From Anniella stebbinsi (lineage: Eukaryota; Chordata; Lepidosauria; Squamata; Anniellidae): 64,000 bases of DNA. The translations under genes and the position numbers were made by a program. Positions 33,159 to 44,098 of the stretch are shown one piece after another (positions within the stretch are counted from its first letter, which is position 1; each line of letters starts with the position of its first letter). The notes beneath the pieces were generated by a model. The model was not told the DNA's origin, made no database searches, and saw only the letters and a list, made by a program, of their open reading frames with translations. The stretch is taken from contig JARDYH010000005.1 in the NCBI GenBank assembly GCA_029215795.1, positions 157,505,814 to 157,569,813 of the forward strand. Reading direction: 5' to 3'.

Positions 33159-33299
33159 GAAAGTGCGAATTTGTGCAAAACCCTCACAAAGTTTTTTTTT
33201 TTAAAAAAACACCCTACAAATCCTCACAACTCAGAAAAAGCCAGTGTACTACTGAATCCGCAAGTTGGATTTATAGAAATCCGAACTGATTTGAATCCA

Positions 33300-33400
33300 T
33301 TGCAGATTTCTAGAGCAGCCATAGCTACAACTCCCATAATCTCCAGCCAGCATGATGGGAGGTGTAGTCCAACAGATCTGAAGAGTTGGGGGAGGCTGGT
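33300..33400. repeat. Palindromic repeat ('acaactcccataatctccag' family)
   Basis: The arms are 'agctacaactcccataatct' and 'gatgggaggtgtagtccaac'. Confidence 0.6.
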
Positions 33401-33639
33401 AGATGAAGTTGTTTCAGTTTTGTAGAGATCTCTCCCTCCTCATGCCTCCAGGTTATATTACTCTGTAAGACACCATTCATCCTGATGGGGCCATAGTTGT
33501 TCTTGGATATTTCTTTTTTCACTTTGTGTTCCTCTAAGGTCTCTTCATTTGGAGCATTCTAGCTTTTCCACATGACTGGAATTCTGCTGCTCTTCTCTTG
33601 CTATGGCTGCCCTACCTCTGCAGAAAGCCTCCTACACAG

Positions 33640-34025
33640 ACACCTGAGACAGGGAGAAACTGCTGCTATGCAACCACAGTTTGCAACTTCCAGCTTGCAT
33701 CTGTAGTACTTTATACTGACTCACACCATGCATTGGCCCATCTAGTGCAATGTCGTTTGCCCCAGCGGTAGGCAACCTGGTGCCCTCCAGATGTTTTGGA
33801 CTACAGCTCCCATTAGCCCCAGGCAACATGCCCAAAGAGACAAGGATTATGGGTGTTGTAGCCCAAAATGCCTAGAGGGCACCAAGTTGCCCGTCCCTGC
33901 CCTGCACAAACTGGCAGCAGCAACACTGCATAGTTTCAGGCAGGATTGTTTTACAGGCCTACTGGAGATGCTAGGGAAGGAACCTGGGATCTTTTGCATG
34001 CAAAAGATGTCCCTTGGCTCTAAAG
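33640..34025 (-). mobile_element. tRNA-derived SINE interrupted by a palindromic element
   Basis: The tail of a minus-strand SINE ('ctgactcacaccatgcattg', 'gcccatctagtgcaatgtcg') is separated by 33763-33899 from its body ('ctgcacaaactggcagcagc', 'gggaaggaacctgggatctt'). Confidence 0.65.
33763..33899. mobile_element. Palindromic element with hAT-like ends (CAGCGGTAGGCAACC)
   Basis: It starts CAGCGGTAGGCAACCTGGTG and ends CACCAAGTTGCCCGTCCCTG, an inverted repeat. The core is 'ccctccagatgttttggact' mirrored by 'gtagcccaaaatgcctagag'. I could not confirm a target duplication. Confidence 0.7.
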
Positions 34026-34259
34026 AACAGCTTCACCCCTGGTTCACAGGAGACAAATTGGGCCATTTGAGAAATCTCATGAGCAAATAGCGTCTTGGAG
34101 TGGTGTTTCACCAGGAAAACAGGGGCAAAGAGTAACTGCCCCCTCCACTGGCACCATGGTACTGATCCACATGATTCCCTCTCTCTCTGGCTGCCTTTCA
34201 CCCAAAATGAAGGGGGCCCAATTACGCATTTTTGTCCAGTTGAGGCCCAAGTCTCCAAT

Positions 34260-34420
34260 CTCAGGGGTGGTGTTGAATCAGGTTTCAGCCAGAACCCGTC
34301 AGAACTCTAAAGGAGCTATCCAAGGCTGGATAGCTCCTTCAGAGTTCTGACTGGTTCTGACTGAAACCTGGAGTGGATTCACCACCCCGCTGACATCGGA
34401 GCCACCAACCTTCGTTGTTT
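34260..34420. mobile_element. CAGTGG-family palindromic element, truncated
   Basis: Both arms of the family ('gtcagaactctaaaggagct' and 'gctccttcagagttctgact') are present, with the right arm reaching 'gctgacatcggagccaccaa'. The left end is lost. Confidence 0.7.
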
Positions 34421-34496
34421 CTGTCATCTCAACAAGCCTGTCCTGAAATGAGACTATAGGCAATAGTCATCTTCTTATCTTCTGTCATTGAATAAC

Positions 34497-34720
34497 AAGA
34501 ATTTTAGAATTGGAAGGGACCTTGGAGGTCCGCTAGTCCAACCCCTGCTCAATGTCATTTTCATTGGGTCCTTAAGTGCATTTCCATCAGTAAGAACATA
34601 AGGAGAGCCATGCTGGCTCAAACCAAGGGTCCATCTAGTCCAAAATTCTGTTCACACAGCGGCCAGCCAGATGGCTCATGTGAAGCCCACAAGTAGGATG
34701 TGCGCACAGTAGCTTTTGCA
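34497..34720 (-). mobile_element. CR1-like LINE 3' fragments
   Basis: Two pieces lie together: 34497-34565 ('gaattggaagggaccttgga') and 34588-34720 ('agaacataaggagagccatg', 'agggtccatctagtccaaaa'). Both are the antisense of CR1 3' end text. Confidence 0.7.
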
Positions 34721-35434
34721 GCACCATCCACACAGAAGCCTCCTGATATTAGCAAGTCTCTGATTTTGAGCTGATGATCACACACATGGTTCAAAAGGAA
34801 CAAAATGTTCACGTTGCCTTCAGGATTGTCATTTTTTTCTTCTTCTAGCAGAGCTCCTTTGCCTTTAAGAGGTGGGGAAACAGACAGAAATTTAACATGA
34901 GCTATTTTTTCTCCATCTCCAAATCCACTGCTGGGGGAAAGTTTCACCTGTTGAATTTCTGCCTGCCCCACAACTGTTAAAGGGACAACAATGCTGAGAA
35001 CCTTCCTACCACTTTCCTCCCCAGAGCATTCTTCGGTACATGTTTTAACATTCAGAAAAAGGTAAGTCTTGAAATAGAGGTTAAATGCGGATATGGCAAT
35101 TGACTTCCTCAGCAAACAAACAAACAAACAAACAAACCTTTGAATGTTACCAAACTTAGCACAATTTTGTAAGAAAAAATTGCACTGTGTCCATTTCTAA
35201 AAGAAAAGGTGCCACGGTATATGCTTAACTGGAAATCACACGTTCTGCATTTGAAAGCCCTTCTCCTAATGACCAAATCCAGATGTTTAGAGGTTGGGAA
35301 TAAGGAGAGGCACTCTGCTCATGTTCAGAGATGCTCTTTCCTTTATGATTGCTTCACATATTCCAGGAGGACTGAAACCTGGCAATGACCTAAGCAATCG
35401 AGCCTCCCCAACTTCAATTCCTCCCATGTCATAC
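34721..35434 (-). other. Presumed RNF39 intron 1, start
   Basis: The sequence downstream of the RNF39 exon shows no further recognisable coding exon. A 169-codon open frame on the minus strand at 34618-35127 includes CR1 sequence at its end and has no domain, so I reject it as coding. An AAAC microsatellite lies at 35116-35138. Confidence 0.5.
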
Positions 35435-35785
35435 CTTTTTCTCCTGGATGCTGGCTGCAGGTATCCACCCACCGCGGCGCCTCCGGGACTTGGGCACAAG
35501 GGGCATGTGTGCTGTCTTGGCATTGAGGTGTTGGGTGATCTTGACTTCCACGGCCAGCTTGACGTTGGTCCGGAGGTTCTTCCTTTCGAAAACGGTCTTG
35601 CACTGGGGACAGGACAACACCCGGGGGCCCTTGCCAGTTGCAGCAGCCTCCTCCCAGTAGCGGGTGATACAGGTCCGACAGTAGCTGTGATCGCAATCCA
35701 AGGTCACTGGGTCCTTAAAGTGACCCCTGCAGGCAGGGCAGATTGCAGCTCTCTGCAGCTCAGCCACCAGCCCTTTGCCTTCCAT
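35435..35785 (-). CDS. RNF39: RNF39 (RING finger protein 39), first coding exon
   Basis: RNF39 is a RING-SPRY protein, presumed E3 ubiquitin ligase, of the MHC region. The exon encodes 117 residues. A C3HC4 RING is complete: Cys16, Cys19, Cys31, His33, Cys36, Cys39, Cys59 and Cys62, with DPVTLDCDHSYCRTC in the middle. After the RING come NLRTNVKLAVEVKI and SRRRRGGWIP, matching what I remember of human RNF39 (SNVRLAVEVRI and RRRGGRIP) much better than any TRIM protein. The start has a good Kozak context (gccATGG) and aligns with an internal Met of the human protein. The frame would stop six bases later, but AAG-GTATGA at 35437-35429 is a good splice donor, giving a phase-0 exon. The SPRY-coding exons were not found in the window. 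It could be a full gene with a very long intron or a remnant. Confidence 0.88.
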
Positions 35786-35837
35786 GGCGTGTGTGTAATG
35801 AGCTGAGCTCTGTGGTTTGATGCCAGCTAAGTACCTT

Positions 35838-35860
35838 CTTTTTTATGGAAGGGGCGGAGG
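35838..35860 (-). promoter_or_regulatory. Possible RNF39 core promoter (TATA-like and GC box)
   Basis: On the minus strand, CATAAAAAAG (35847-35838) lies 52-62 bases upstream of the RNF39 ATG, and a GC box (ggggcgg on the plus strand, 35851-35857) lies just upstream of it. This spacing would leave a very short 5' UTR, so the assignment is tentative. Confidence 0.3.
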
Positions 35861-36740
35861 CGCAAAGGAGGGCTGAGGAGGAGCATCCTCCCTGCTGCAG
35901 GTAAACATCTCTTGCATAACCGGCCAGTTCTTCCACTCTGGGAACTTGGGCTTCCTGTGCCAAAATGTGAGAGGAACAGCCTCTGGGGTGGAAGGCAGGT
36001 TTTATGTTTTTGTTTGGCTTTTGGAAAGGTTTTGTGGTCTGATCATTCCTAGCTGTTAGCGCCAAAGGGAAGGAGGAATGGAATGGGGCCAGGGCTGCAG
36101 CTGGGGTTTTAATCTCTAGGGCTAGAGCAGGAATCCCATCTTCGCTTGCCTCCTTGGGTTTCCTAGATCTGCTCCAAACTGGAAATGGCGCTAAGGGACT
36201 CTGGTGAATAAATGCATGCGCACAACCACTTAAGGCACCATGCAATGGACATCCTGCTGTTTCACATATCCTGCTGGTAACATATTGTAGAACAATTTTA
36301 TAGCTGTTGAGTTTTTTCCTAGGATAACGTTAACCCCCCACCCCCCCACCCCCACGCCCCAAGATGACATGCTCTGGGCTTTTTATGCAGGATAAGGGCT
36401 ATTGCAGAACAAATCAAGCCAGCATATTGCAGAACAAATCAAGCCAGTATAATCCAGGAATGACTGCAGAATAAATGAATGGCTGGGGGTGATGGGAGAT
36501 GTAGTCTTCTTCAGCAATGTATTCAGTTGGAGTTCACCAACTGATCCTTGGTAAGAGAGAAGAAGGGTGTCCTAAGCATGTCCCTATTTTCATTTGCAAA
36601 AAGTTGGGGGGCTGTGAAAGAGGTTAGAGAACTAGGGCGGTGGTGACTGTTATTCCAGATTAGGGAAACCAGAGTTCAAAGCTGAGATCTTGTGCATGTG
36701 GCATTAGACACCCTGGAAGATCTCTCCGCAATGGGCAGCG
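35861..36740. other. Sequence upstream of RNF39
   Basis: Contains a C-rich tract at about 36335-36360 and a 25-bp tandem duplication (see next entry). A 161-codon minus frame at 35760-36245 overlaps the RNF39 start out of frame and shows no motif. Confidence 0.4.
36401..36450. repeat. 25-bp tandem duplication
   Basis: attgcagaacaaatcaagcc plus agcat at 36401-36425 is repeated at 36426-36450 with one difference. Confidence 0.9.
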
Positions 36741-37234
36741 ATGGCAAAATTGCCCCAGACTCGTCAAGAAAGGCAAGCGATGACAACTGAGGCCACATCC
36801 TGCGATGTTACTCATAACTCAACACCACTCTACAGATATTTGATGGCAATAACAGAGAAACAAACCCCACCCAAGGTGGGTCTTTTTACCTGCCTCTTGT
36901 CAAATGCTTGCATTCCCCCCAGCTATTTGGCAACGGCGGCTCCGTTTGTTTTGCCAATAGTATGTTCTGAATGCAACAGAATGGAATTTTCTATCGCAAA
37001 GGGGAGCTCTTTAAAACCTCTCCACCCTGTCTTTCTGGCCTTGGTTCTTGAGATTCCTGACCCGAAAGGCATTCACTCTTCCAAATCTACCCGCCTTCAG
37101 GTCTCCTGTCCTCGTAAAAGTCTCTGTTCATTATCTCTCACTTCCCCTTATGCCTGGGACACCCCTCCCCCACCGGACACCCACACTCTCTTCCTTCAAC
37201 TCTTCCAAACCAACCTTTCCCCAACAAGCCTTTG
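36741..37234. other. Intergenic DNA, nothing recognised
   Basis: A 212-codon frame at 36741-37379 (+) runs through here and into a palindromic repeat. It has no family signature and ends inside repeat DNA, so I do not call it. Confidence 0.4.
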
Positions 37235-37392
37235 GCTTAGGGCGCGATCTTATGAATGTTTAAACAGAAAAAAAGACCTACAACTCCCAGCATCCCCCAG
37301 CCAGCCATCCTTTGTAGTAATTGTAGACATATTAAAATCAATGGGACATATTAGTTATGTCAAGTTCAAGTCCCATTGATTTCAATGGGACT
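37235..37392. repeat. Palindromic repeat ('caactcccagcatccccc' family)
   Basis: Words such as 'gatcttatgaatgtttaaac', 'cctacaactcccagcatccc' and 'gtcccattgatttcaatggg' combine the two families seen together at 19284-19493. Confidence 0.6.
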
Positions 37393-37395
37393 TAA

Positions 37396-37620
37396 AGCCA
37401 GTATAGTGTAATGGTTAGAGTGTTGGACTGGGACTCTGGAGATTCGGGTTCTAGTCTGTACTCAGTCATGACTTTGGACCAGTGGCTGACTCCCAGATTA
37501 ACCTACTTCACAAGGTTGTTGTGAGGATAAAATGGAGAAGAGGAGGACCATGTGAACTGTCTTACATTTCCCTGCAGGGGTTGTGTGCAGGAAGCAGGTT
37601 ATAAATGGAATATAAATGGA
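37396..37620 (+). mobile_element. tRNA-derived SINE (second type)
   Basis: The head 'agtgtaatggttagagtgtt' and 'gattcgggttctagtctgta' are A- and B-box-like. The body has 'cctacttcacaaggttgttg' followed by 'gaggataaaatggagaagag', shared with 60272-60506. Confidence 0.8.
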
Positions 37621-38119
37621 TCTACTCTAAGTAGTCTGGATCCAACTTACTCAACTGCATATGATTTTCTGTGCATATTTTTTTTTGGGGGGGGGGGTTC
37701 AGTATCTGCACTGTCACCCCTGAAAATAACCCTAGCAAACATAGGCAATTTCAGGCTTTTCAACAACCAGGAGGGTTGTAAATTTAATAACCCAGGAACA
37801 TCAGTGCCTGTTATTTCCTGGTTTTCAGTAAAAGGGGAAATATTTATACGATCGGAAAAGAAAGCCGAGAAAATGACACCAAAGTTAAATATAGCTTGTA
37901 GGCAATCAAAGACAAATTTGAAAAGGTATGGATGAAATTAATTGAATTTTTAAATATAGCAGAACATGGGTACATGCCTCCGTTTGCGCATACAGGACTC
38001 TAGAGAGCGTAGATGGAAGGAAACAAGGCTCCTATTTCAATATCTCTGAAATGAAACTTGTTGTGTCAAGAGGTGATCTAGGAATTAAGATCTGTGCAGA
38101 AAGAATTAAGGTGCATTAA
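37621..38119. other. Intergenic DNA, nothing recognised
   Basis: Contains a T-run followed by a poly-G run at 37679-37697. No gene is supported. Confidence 0.4.
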
Positions 38120-39650
38120 ATAATAATGATGATAACAACATGTTTATTTCTTACCCGCCACTCCCTTTGGATCGAGGTGAGGAACAACATTAGTATGACA
38201 ATACAATATAAATCAAATATATAAAATTAATTTTAAAAGCATATAAAACTAATACAATATCAAGATAACAATCAAGACATCTTAAAATTCTTGGTTTAAA
38301 ATTCATCTGGGTAGGCCTGCCAGAAGAGGCTAGTTTTTGTAGCTTTCTTAAATTCGGAGCAAGAGTTAAGTTGACAAATCTTCTCTGGCAGGCCATTCCA
38401 CAGTCTGGGAACGACAGAAGAAAAGATCCTCTGAGTAACAGTTGTCAGCCTAGTTTTGGCTGACTGAAGTAAGTTCTCCCCAGAGGACCTGAGTGTGTGG
38501 GGCGAATTGTACGAGAGAAGGCGGTCCCTCAGGTAACCTGGACCCAAACCATGTAGGGTTTTAACAGTAATGACCAACACTTTGTACTTCGCTGGGAAAG
38601 TAATTGGCAGCCAGTGGAGTAATTTTAATGTTGGGGTAATGTGCTCACCCTTTGAGGTACCAGTGACCAACCTGGCTGCCATATTTTGAACTAATTGAAG
38701 TTTCTGAACCATTTACAATGGTAGCCCTACGTACAGCGCATTGCAGAAGTCGAGCCCCGAAATTACCAGTATGTACACTACCACCTTTAGGTTTTCCAAC
38801 TCCAGTTTGTTTTTCCTCATCCAGCCCATTACCACCTCCAAGCATTCATTCAGAGGAGACACACTGTCCTTAGCTGATGCTGTTATCGAAGGCATAGATA
38901 AATATATTTGGGTATCATCAGCATACTGATAGCACCCCACCCCATGCCTCCGGATGATCTTTCCCACGGTTTCATGTAGATGTTAAATAGCATTGGGGAT
39001 AGGATGACGCCTTGTGGTATGCCATACAACAGCTCCATTTTTGAGGAGCAACTATCCCCAAGCTTCACCATCTGGAACCTATCCCAGAGGTAGGACTGGA
39101 AAACAATGCCCCTGATTCCCAATCCCCTCAGATGTTTCAGAAGGATACCATGGTCGATGGTATCAAAAGCCGCTGAGAGGGCCAAAAGTACCAGCAGGGA
39201 CACACTCCCCTGGCCAATGCTCATGGGGAGATCATCCACTAAGGTGACCATAGCGGTCTCAACTCAGTATCCCGCTCTGAAGCCGGTTTGAAATGTGTCT
39301 AGAAATCTGTATCATCCAAAACTGTTTGGAGTTGGAAGGCAACCGCCCTCTCGATCACCTTGCCCAAAAATGGAAGATTTGATACCAGTCTGTAATTATT
39401 AAGGTGCAGGGGGTCCAGGGAGGGCTTTTTTTAGAAGCGTCCGTACCACTGCTTATTTTAAACATGGTAAAAAATTCTGTCACAGAGAGATACATTACTA
39501 ATATGTTGTAGTTTAACTGCATCTCCTCCCTGGGTGATCAGTCAAGAAGGACAGGGATCGAGAGGACAAGTTGTCTTCCTCACTCATCCAAGCAGCTTGT
39601 CCACGTCCTCGGTAGTCACCAACTGAAACTGATCCAGTGTAATCCTACTT
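38120..39650 (-). mobile_element. L2-like LINE, 5'-truncated and decayed
   Basis: On the minus strand the order is: antisense of an upstream ORF2 part (about 39650-39300), then LSAAFDTIDHGIL, GIPQGVILSPMLFNIYM, then a frame break, KNKLELEN joined directly to LKVVVYILVISGLDFCNALY (an internal deletion of roughly 80 codons relative to 27456-28853), then MVQKLQLVQNMAARLVTGTS and FWQAYPDEF-stop. The 3' UTR ends near 38120 in AT-rich DNA. It extends further 5' than the other copies but is broken. Confidence 0.9.
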
Positions 39651-40245
39651 GTGGAGTACAGCAGGTAGAAATTGAAAGGTTAATGAATCAAGATATTATT
39701 TGACATATGTAGCCAGAACTAAAGAAAAATAAATGAAACATAAAAAAAAAAATCCTGTGTTTCAGTACCTGCACAGTGGCTCGCCCTCTCTGATGCCTAG
39801 GAGTTCCTGGGCCCTGCTTTGTACTAGCTGTCTTTTGACTATGTGTGAGCCTAGTTAAGTGTACACACAAACACACCCAAAAGGAGTGGGTGAAGTACAA
39901 GTTCCAGTGAAACCATCAAAGTGGAAATTTGCCAGTAAGTTCATTGGGGTCACCCACTGGGCTCTAGAGCCTGGATTTTCCAGCAGATCTTGAAATTGCC
40001 CTATATGGTGATACATTGGCTGAAGAAAAAACTTGCATGGGAGCCTGGCCAGCTTTTGTTAGACTGGAGAACAAGCTGCGGCTCAGGAATCCTGTCAGAT
40101 TCCTACCTAGTGAGTATATTCCAGTTATACTCTTGTAATGGGAACAAGGTGACGCTTCTCTGCCCTTAATGACACTGCTGCTGTGGACTTCCTTCCGTAC
40201 GTGGGGGAGTTGAGAGCACATTTTGACTTCTCCTGGCTTGATAAG
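39651..40245. other. Intergenic DNA, nothing recognised
   Basis: No supported feature. Confidence 0.4.
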
Positions 40246-40442
40246 GAGGGGCTGTGCCTCGGTGGTACCTCAGCGGCAGAGCAGCAGCTTTGCATGCAGA
40301 AGGTCCCAGGTTCAATCCCCAACATCTCCAGGTAGGGTTGGGAAAGAATCCTACCCAAAACCCCAGACAGCCATTGTTGCCGGTCACTGACAATACTGGG
40401 CTAGATGGACTCAGTCTGGGGCCGCATCCTATGTTACTATAG
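40246..40442 (+). mobile_element. tRNA-derived SINE, well preserved
   Basis: The head 'ggtggtacctcagcggcaga' and B box 'aggtcccaggttcaatcccc' are followed by 'atctccaggtagggttggga' and the tail 'tactgggctagatggactca'. It is the clearest full-length member of the family in the window. Confidence 0.85.
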
Positions 40443-41989
40443 TGTCAGGGAGAACGTTAAATCAGGAAGTTACACTGCAGTGCTACAGGCTCTGAGGTTT
40501 ATGTGAACAGAGCCAGACTCAGAGTCTGTACTGAAAACAAGGAATACAATAAACAGGGAAAACAACTTAGTGGAATGATCTTTACTTTGTGAACCAGAAG
40601 CAGGCAATACACAAGAGAGATCGACACTACCATGATAGGATGATGATGTCTGGAAAGTTCCTTATTTGCCCAAAGAATTCGTAAAACAATCTACAGAGAA
40701 AGTGGGTAGTACGTTCGCTGCATAAGGATGTTCCCAATTACACTTCCTGTTGTGCTCATCAAGGGAAGCAAATGGTGTCTCATTCCAAATAGGTTCAATC
40801 TTAGAGGTGCCATCAGGGTAGGACTTTGGGGCAAATGTCCCACACAGCAGAACGAGGAGGAGAGCCTCCCAAATACAGCAGAGCTGGCGTACCACATTTG
40901 GAAGGAAGAGAAATAATATACATCACCATCTAAAGTGGGGTTAGGGCATAAGTCCATTAAGCCCAGAGTCTAAAATTACAAAACTCCATCACTAATCCCA
41001 GAAAATTGTCCTTTCCAGTGGGTTACCAGAAAGCACGTGCTGGGGTAATTAAGCACTTTGCTCAAAATGAGCCCAAATTGCCCTCATTAGTTGCTTGGTG
41101 TAGGCCGCCCTATCTTAAAGGCACAGTTTGTCCTGATCTCCCTCATCACTCTTAATTTGCAGGTGACGAAAGATAAGGGACTTGATTAACCCCATATTTG
41201 CCAGATCAGACGTTGGACATCCCTTATATACAGCTATGAGCCTGACTTGTACGTTGTTGCATACATCATGCAGATTTAATCTGTGCCAAATGTTTACAGG
41301 GCTTGAGTTTGAAATTGAAAACTGGCCTCTCCCTTTAGGACAGCAATGATCAACTAAAAGTTCAGGAGGGTAGATGCTTGAGAAATCAAATCATTCATAG
41401 CCCACAAATAGTTGTGAAGTCTTTCTTGGAAGCAGTTTGGTTCCCTGGATTCCTCCCTAGTCAGTTTAGAGAGGGTGAGAGATCTTCCTTGGAAGTTGCT
41501 CAGTTCTTTGGAATCAGCCTGTGAATCAATTGAGAGAGGGCGTAGACTACAACCATCATCCCCAGACAGCATGGGTCTTGGGCAATGTGCTCTCAGGCAG
41601 TATGCTGGTAATCATTTCTAGTTCTACAACCCCAAGGGCACTTGAGTACATTAGATCAGAAATGGCACCTTGACCTGTGTGCGGCAGGGAAGCTAATGCA
41701 AATCCAGGAGAACTCGGTACTCCCCCCCATTAGCAGGCAGGCTAGCTTGGGCATTTCACTCAACTGCAGCCTCCAATCAGACCTGGAGGACTGTCTGTCA
41801 CAGTGGGCATGGTGATAGTCAAACATCAAGTCAAAGTATGGGATAGAGGGCAGGCAATTCATACACCTGTACTTGTCGTGATGACGAGGACCTGCACAGA
41901 TCTTCACTTCTGCCAAATCTGAGTTCATGGGGAGGTTACCTGAGTAGGGACTGAACCGAAGTGGGGAGGTGGGGGGAAGAAGGTAGGCC
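40443..41989. other. 1.5 kb with no recognised feature
   Basis: I see no repeat family, RNA gene or supported exon. Several short open frames overlap on both strands without motifs. Confidence 0.4.
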
Positions 41990-42505
41990 ATTACTATTAT
42001 TACTATTAATATATTTATATCCCGCCTTTTTCCCAATACTGGGACTCAAGGCAGCTTACAAATTAATACACGTACAGTTAAAAACAGATAGAGATATACA
42101 AAAATTAAAAATATAATTAAACATAGTACAATTTTAAAATATTTGAAACATTTTAAATATAGATAATTTAAAAAAAATCCAAGATATGAACATCATATCC
42201 ACAGAGGTCCAAACTTCTCCCCAAGGCCTGCTGAAACAGAAAAGTTTTGGCCTGCCTCCAAAAGCACACCAAGGAGGGAGCCAGTCTAGCTTCCCTGGGA
42301 AAGGAGTTCCAGAGCTCTGGGGCAGCCACTGAGAAGGCTCTCTCCCGTGTTCCCACCAGGTGTGCCTGTAATGGTGGTGGGACAGAGAGAAGGGCCTCCC
42401 TGAAGACCTCAGGGGATGGGTAGGCTCGTAAGGGAGAATATGGTCTTTCAGATAACCTGGACCCGAGCCGTATAGGGCTTTATAGGTCATAACCAGCATG
42501 ATCTA
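41990..42505 (-). mobile_element. L2-like LINE 3' end (second subfamily)
   Basis: On the minus strand: LVMTYKALYGSGPGYLKDHI, LPYEPTHPLRSSG and, in another frame, RERAFSVAAPELWNSFPREA and KTFLFQQAL, i.e. the L2 C-terminus with a frameshift. The 3' UTR runs to 'tatatcccgcctttttccca'. Confidence 0.85.
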
Positions 42506-42760
42506 CTTTTCAGCACCAGGTAAAGACTATCCTCTACTCCCCGGCATTTAATGGTATATTATGAGGCATCTATGTCTGCTGTTTTAGAACAGTTCATTAG
42601 GAAAAACATTGTTTATTTAAATTGTTTTAGCTGCTTACATTATAAAAAATGTTTCTATGTTAAAAAATGTAGACTGTTTTTATTATGCTGTATTTTGTAT
42701 TTTTATGAATTGTAGTAAACCGGCCAGAAAGCTTTGGCTATGGGGTGATAAAGAAATGAA

Positions 42761-42800
<40 letters not shown>
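42506..42800 (+). mobile_element. LINE 3' tail ending in (AAC)n
   Basis: The text 'tgaattgtagtaaaccggcc' and 'agctttggctatggggtgat' resembles the LINE tail at 43911-44020 ('ccactcagagggctttggtt'), followed by 'aataaac' and a CAA microsatellite at 42766-42801. Confidence 0.65.
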
Positions 42801-42949
42801 TATCTCTGGGTGATTTGTAGTTGACCAGCAAGAATTTCTGACTCCCGATTGTTTAACAATAGCAGCAACAAAATGGCAAAAAACAAACAAACAAATTATA
42901 CAGATGAAATGAAGAAAGTTTGGGGTACATAGAAAGCTGCCTTCTACTT
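42801..42949. other. Short unassigned stretch
   Basis: AAAC-rich DNA; nothing recognised. Confidence 0.3.
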
Positions 42950-44017
42950 TACATGGGGTGCCTTTGAAGATGGTTCAGAAGCTGCAGCTTGTGCAAAATG
43001 TGGCAACCAGATTGATAACGGGGACCAGGAGGTTCAAACATATAAGACTGACTCTGGCCGGCTTGCATTGGCTGCCTGTATGTTTCTGAGCCCAATTCAA
43101 GGTGCTGGTTCTAACCTATAAAGCCTTACATGGATTGGGACCGCAATATCCGACGAAACGCCTCTCCCAACATGAACCTACCCGTATACTACACTCAACG
43201 TCTAAGGTCCTCCCCCGGGTGCCTACTCCGAGGGAGGCTTGGAAAACGGCAACAAGGGAGAGGGCCTTCTTGGTGGTAGCCCCCCAATTAAGGAATGGTC
43301 TCCACAATAAGGCCCACCTGGCGCCAATATGGTTATCTTCTCGGTGCCAGGTCAAGACTTTTCTCTTCTCCCAGGCATTTAGCAGCATGTGATGAATTTT
43401 CAATCGATCTGAGTTATGTTTTAGGTTTGGCTGGCAGCTCGATGGCTGTTTTTAGATGTATGTTGTCTTTGTATATACTGTTTGTTTTATGTAGGGTGAC
43501 CACATTTGGGAAACCAAAAAAGAGGACCCTCAGTGGGGTGGGGGGTGGGAAAGTGGCTTTCCGGGGCCTCTGGAAAGCATGTCATTCACCCCCACTGCTT
43601 TAAAGGCCCCAATTGGAGCGGAGGAGGGGAAAGTGTGTCATTCCCGCCCTCCACTGCCCCAATCAGGTCCTTTTCTATAATGTCCAGGAATGACATACTT
43701 TCCCCTGTAAGGTCCTGATTGGAGCAGTGGGATAGAAATAACCCACCTCCAGAAAGCTCGTCATTTCCTCCAACCACGCTAATGTGGCCTTAAAGGGGAA
43801 AGCTTGTCTTTCCAGGACATTATAGAAAATTACAGAAAATCCCCCCTGACACCCAGGATAGAACAAAAACCAGGACAAATCCGGGGAAATCCTGACAGTT
43901 GGTCACCCTATTTTATGGTTTTTATATTTTGTATATTGTTTTTTTTGTTTTAATGTTTTTATCTTTTATAAACCACTCAGAGGGCTTTGGTTATGGTGTG
44001 GTATAGAAATGTAAATA

Positions 44018-44049
<32 letters not shown>

Positions 44050-44098
44050 GATGATGATGATAATGATGATGATAATAATAATAATAATAATAATAAGT
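42950..44098 (+). mobile_element. L2-like LINE 3' end, split by a DNA element
   Basis: ORF2 remnants (MVQKLQLVQNVATRL-like, then LVLTYKALHGLGPQYPTKRL, RERAFLVVAPQLRNGL and KTFLFSQAF) run to about 43391. The 3' UTR is interrupted by 43492-43910 and resumes at 'ttttatggtttttatatttt'. The tail is an (AAT)/(GAT) microsatellite at 44013-44097. Confidence 0.85.
43492..43910. mobile_element. hAT-type element with TAGGGTGACC ends, 419 bp
   Basis: The ends are TAGGGTGACCACATTTGGGA and ACAGTTGGTCACCCTA. The outer 10 bp are the same as in the 320-bp palindromic family but the interior is different ('accaaaaaagaggaccctca', 'gtcattcccgccctccactg'). Flanking ttttatg occurs on both sides (7 bp, offset by one base). 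It is inserted in an L2 3' UTR. Confidence 0.8.

Noticed and set aside
34618..35127. 169-codon minus-strand frame as an RNF39 downstream exon
   Set aside because: Its end is CR1 3' sequence and nothing in it resembles the SPRY or linker region of RNF39.
35435..35785. Assignment of the RING exon to a TRIM gene
   Set aside because: TRIM RING exons fit the C3HC4 part, but the NVKLAVEVKI and RRRRGGWIP segments after it match RNF39, and the neighbour is PPP1R11.
35294..35806. 170-codon plus-strand frame over RNF39 exon 1
   Set aside because: Antisense shadow of the RING exon.
36741..37379. 212-codon plus-strand frame upstream of RNF39
   Set aside because: No recognisable domain, and its end is a palindromic repeat; no splice or promoter context supports it.
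40246..40330. tRNA gene at the SINE head
   Set aside because: Same reason: no closing acceptor stem and a SINE tail follows.
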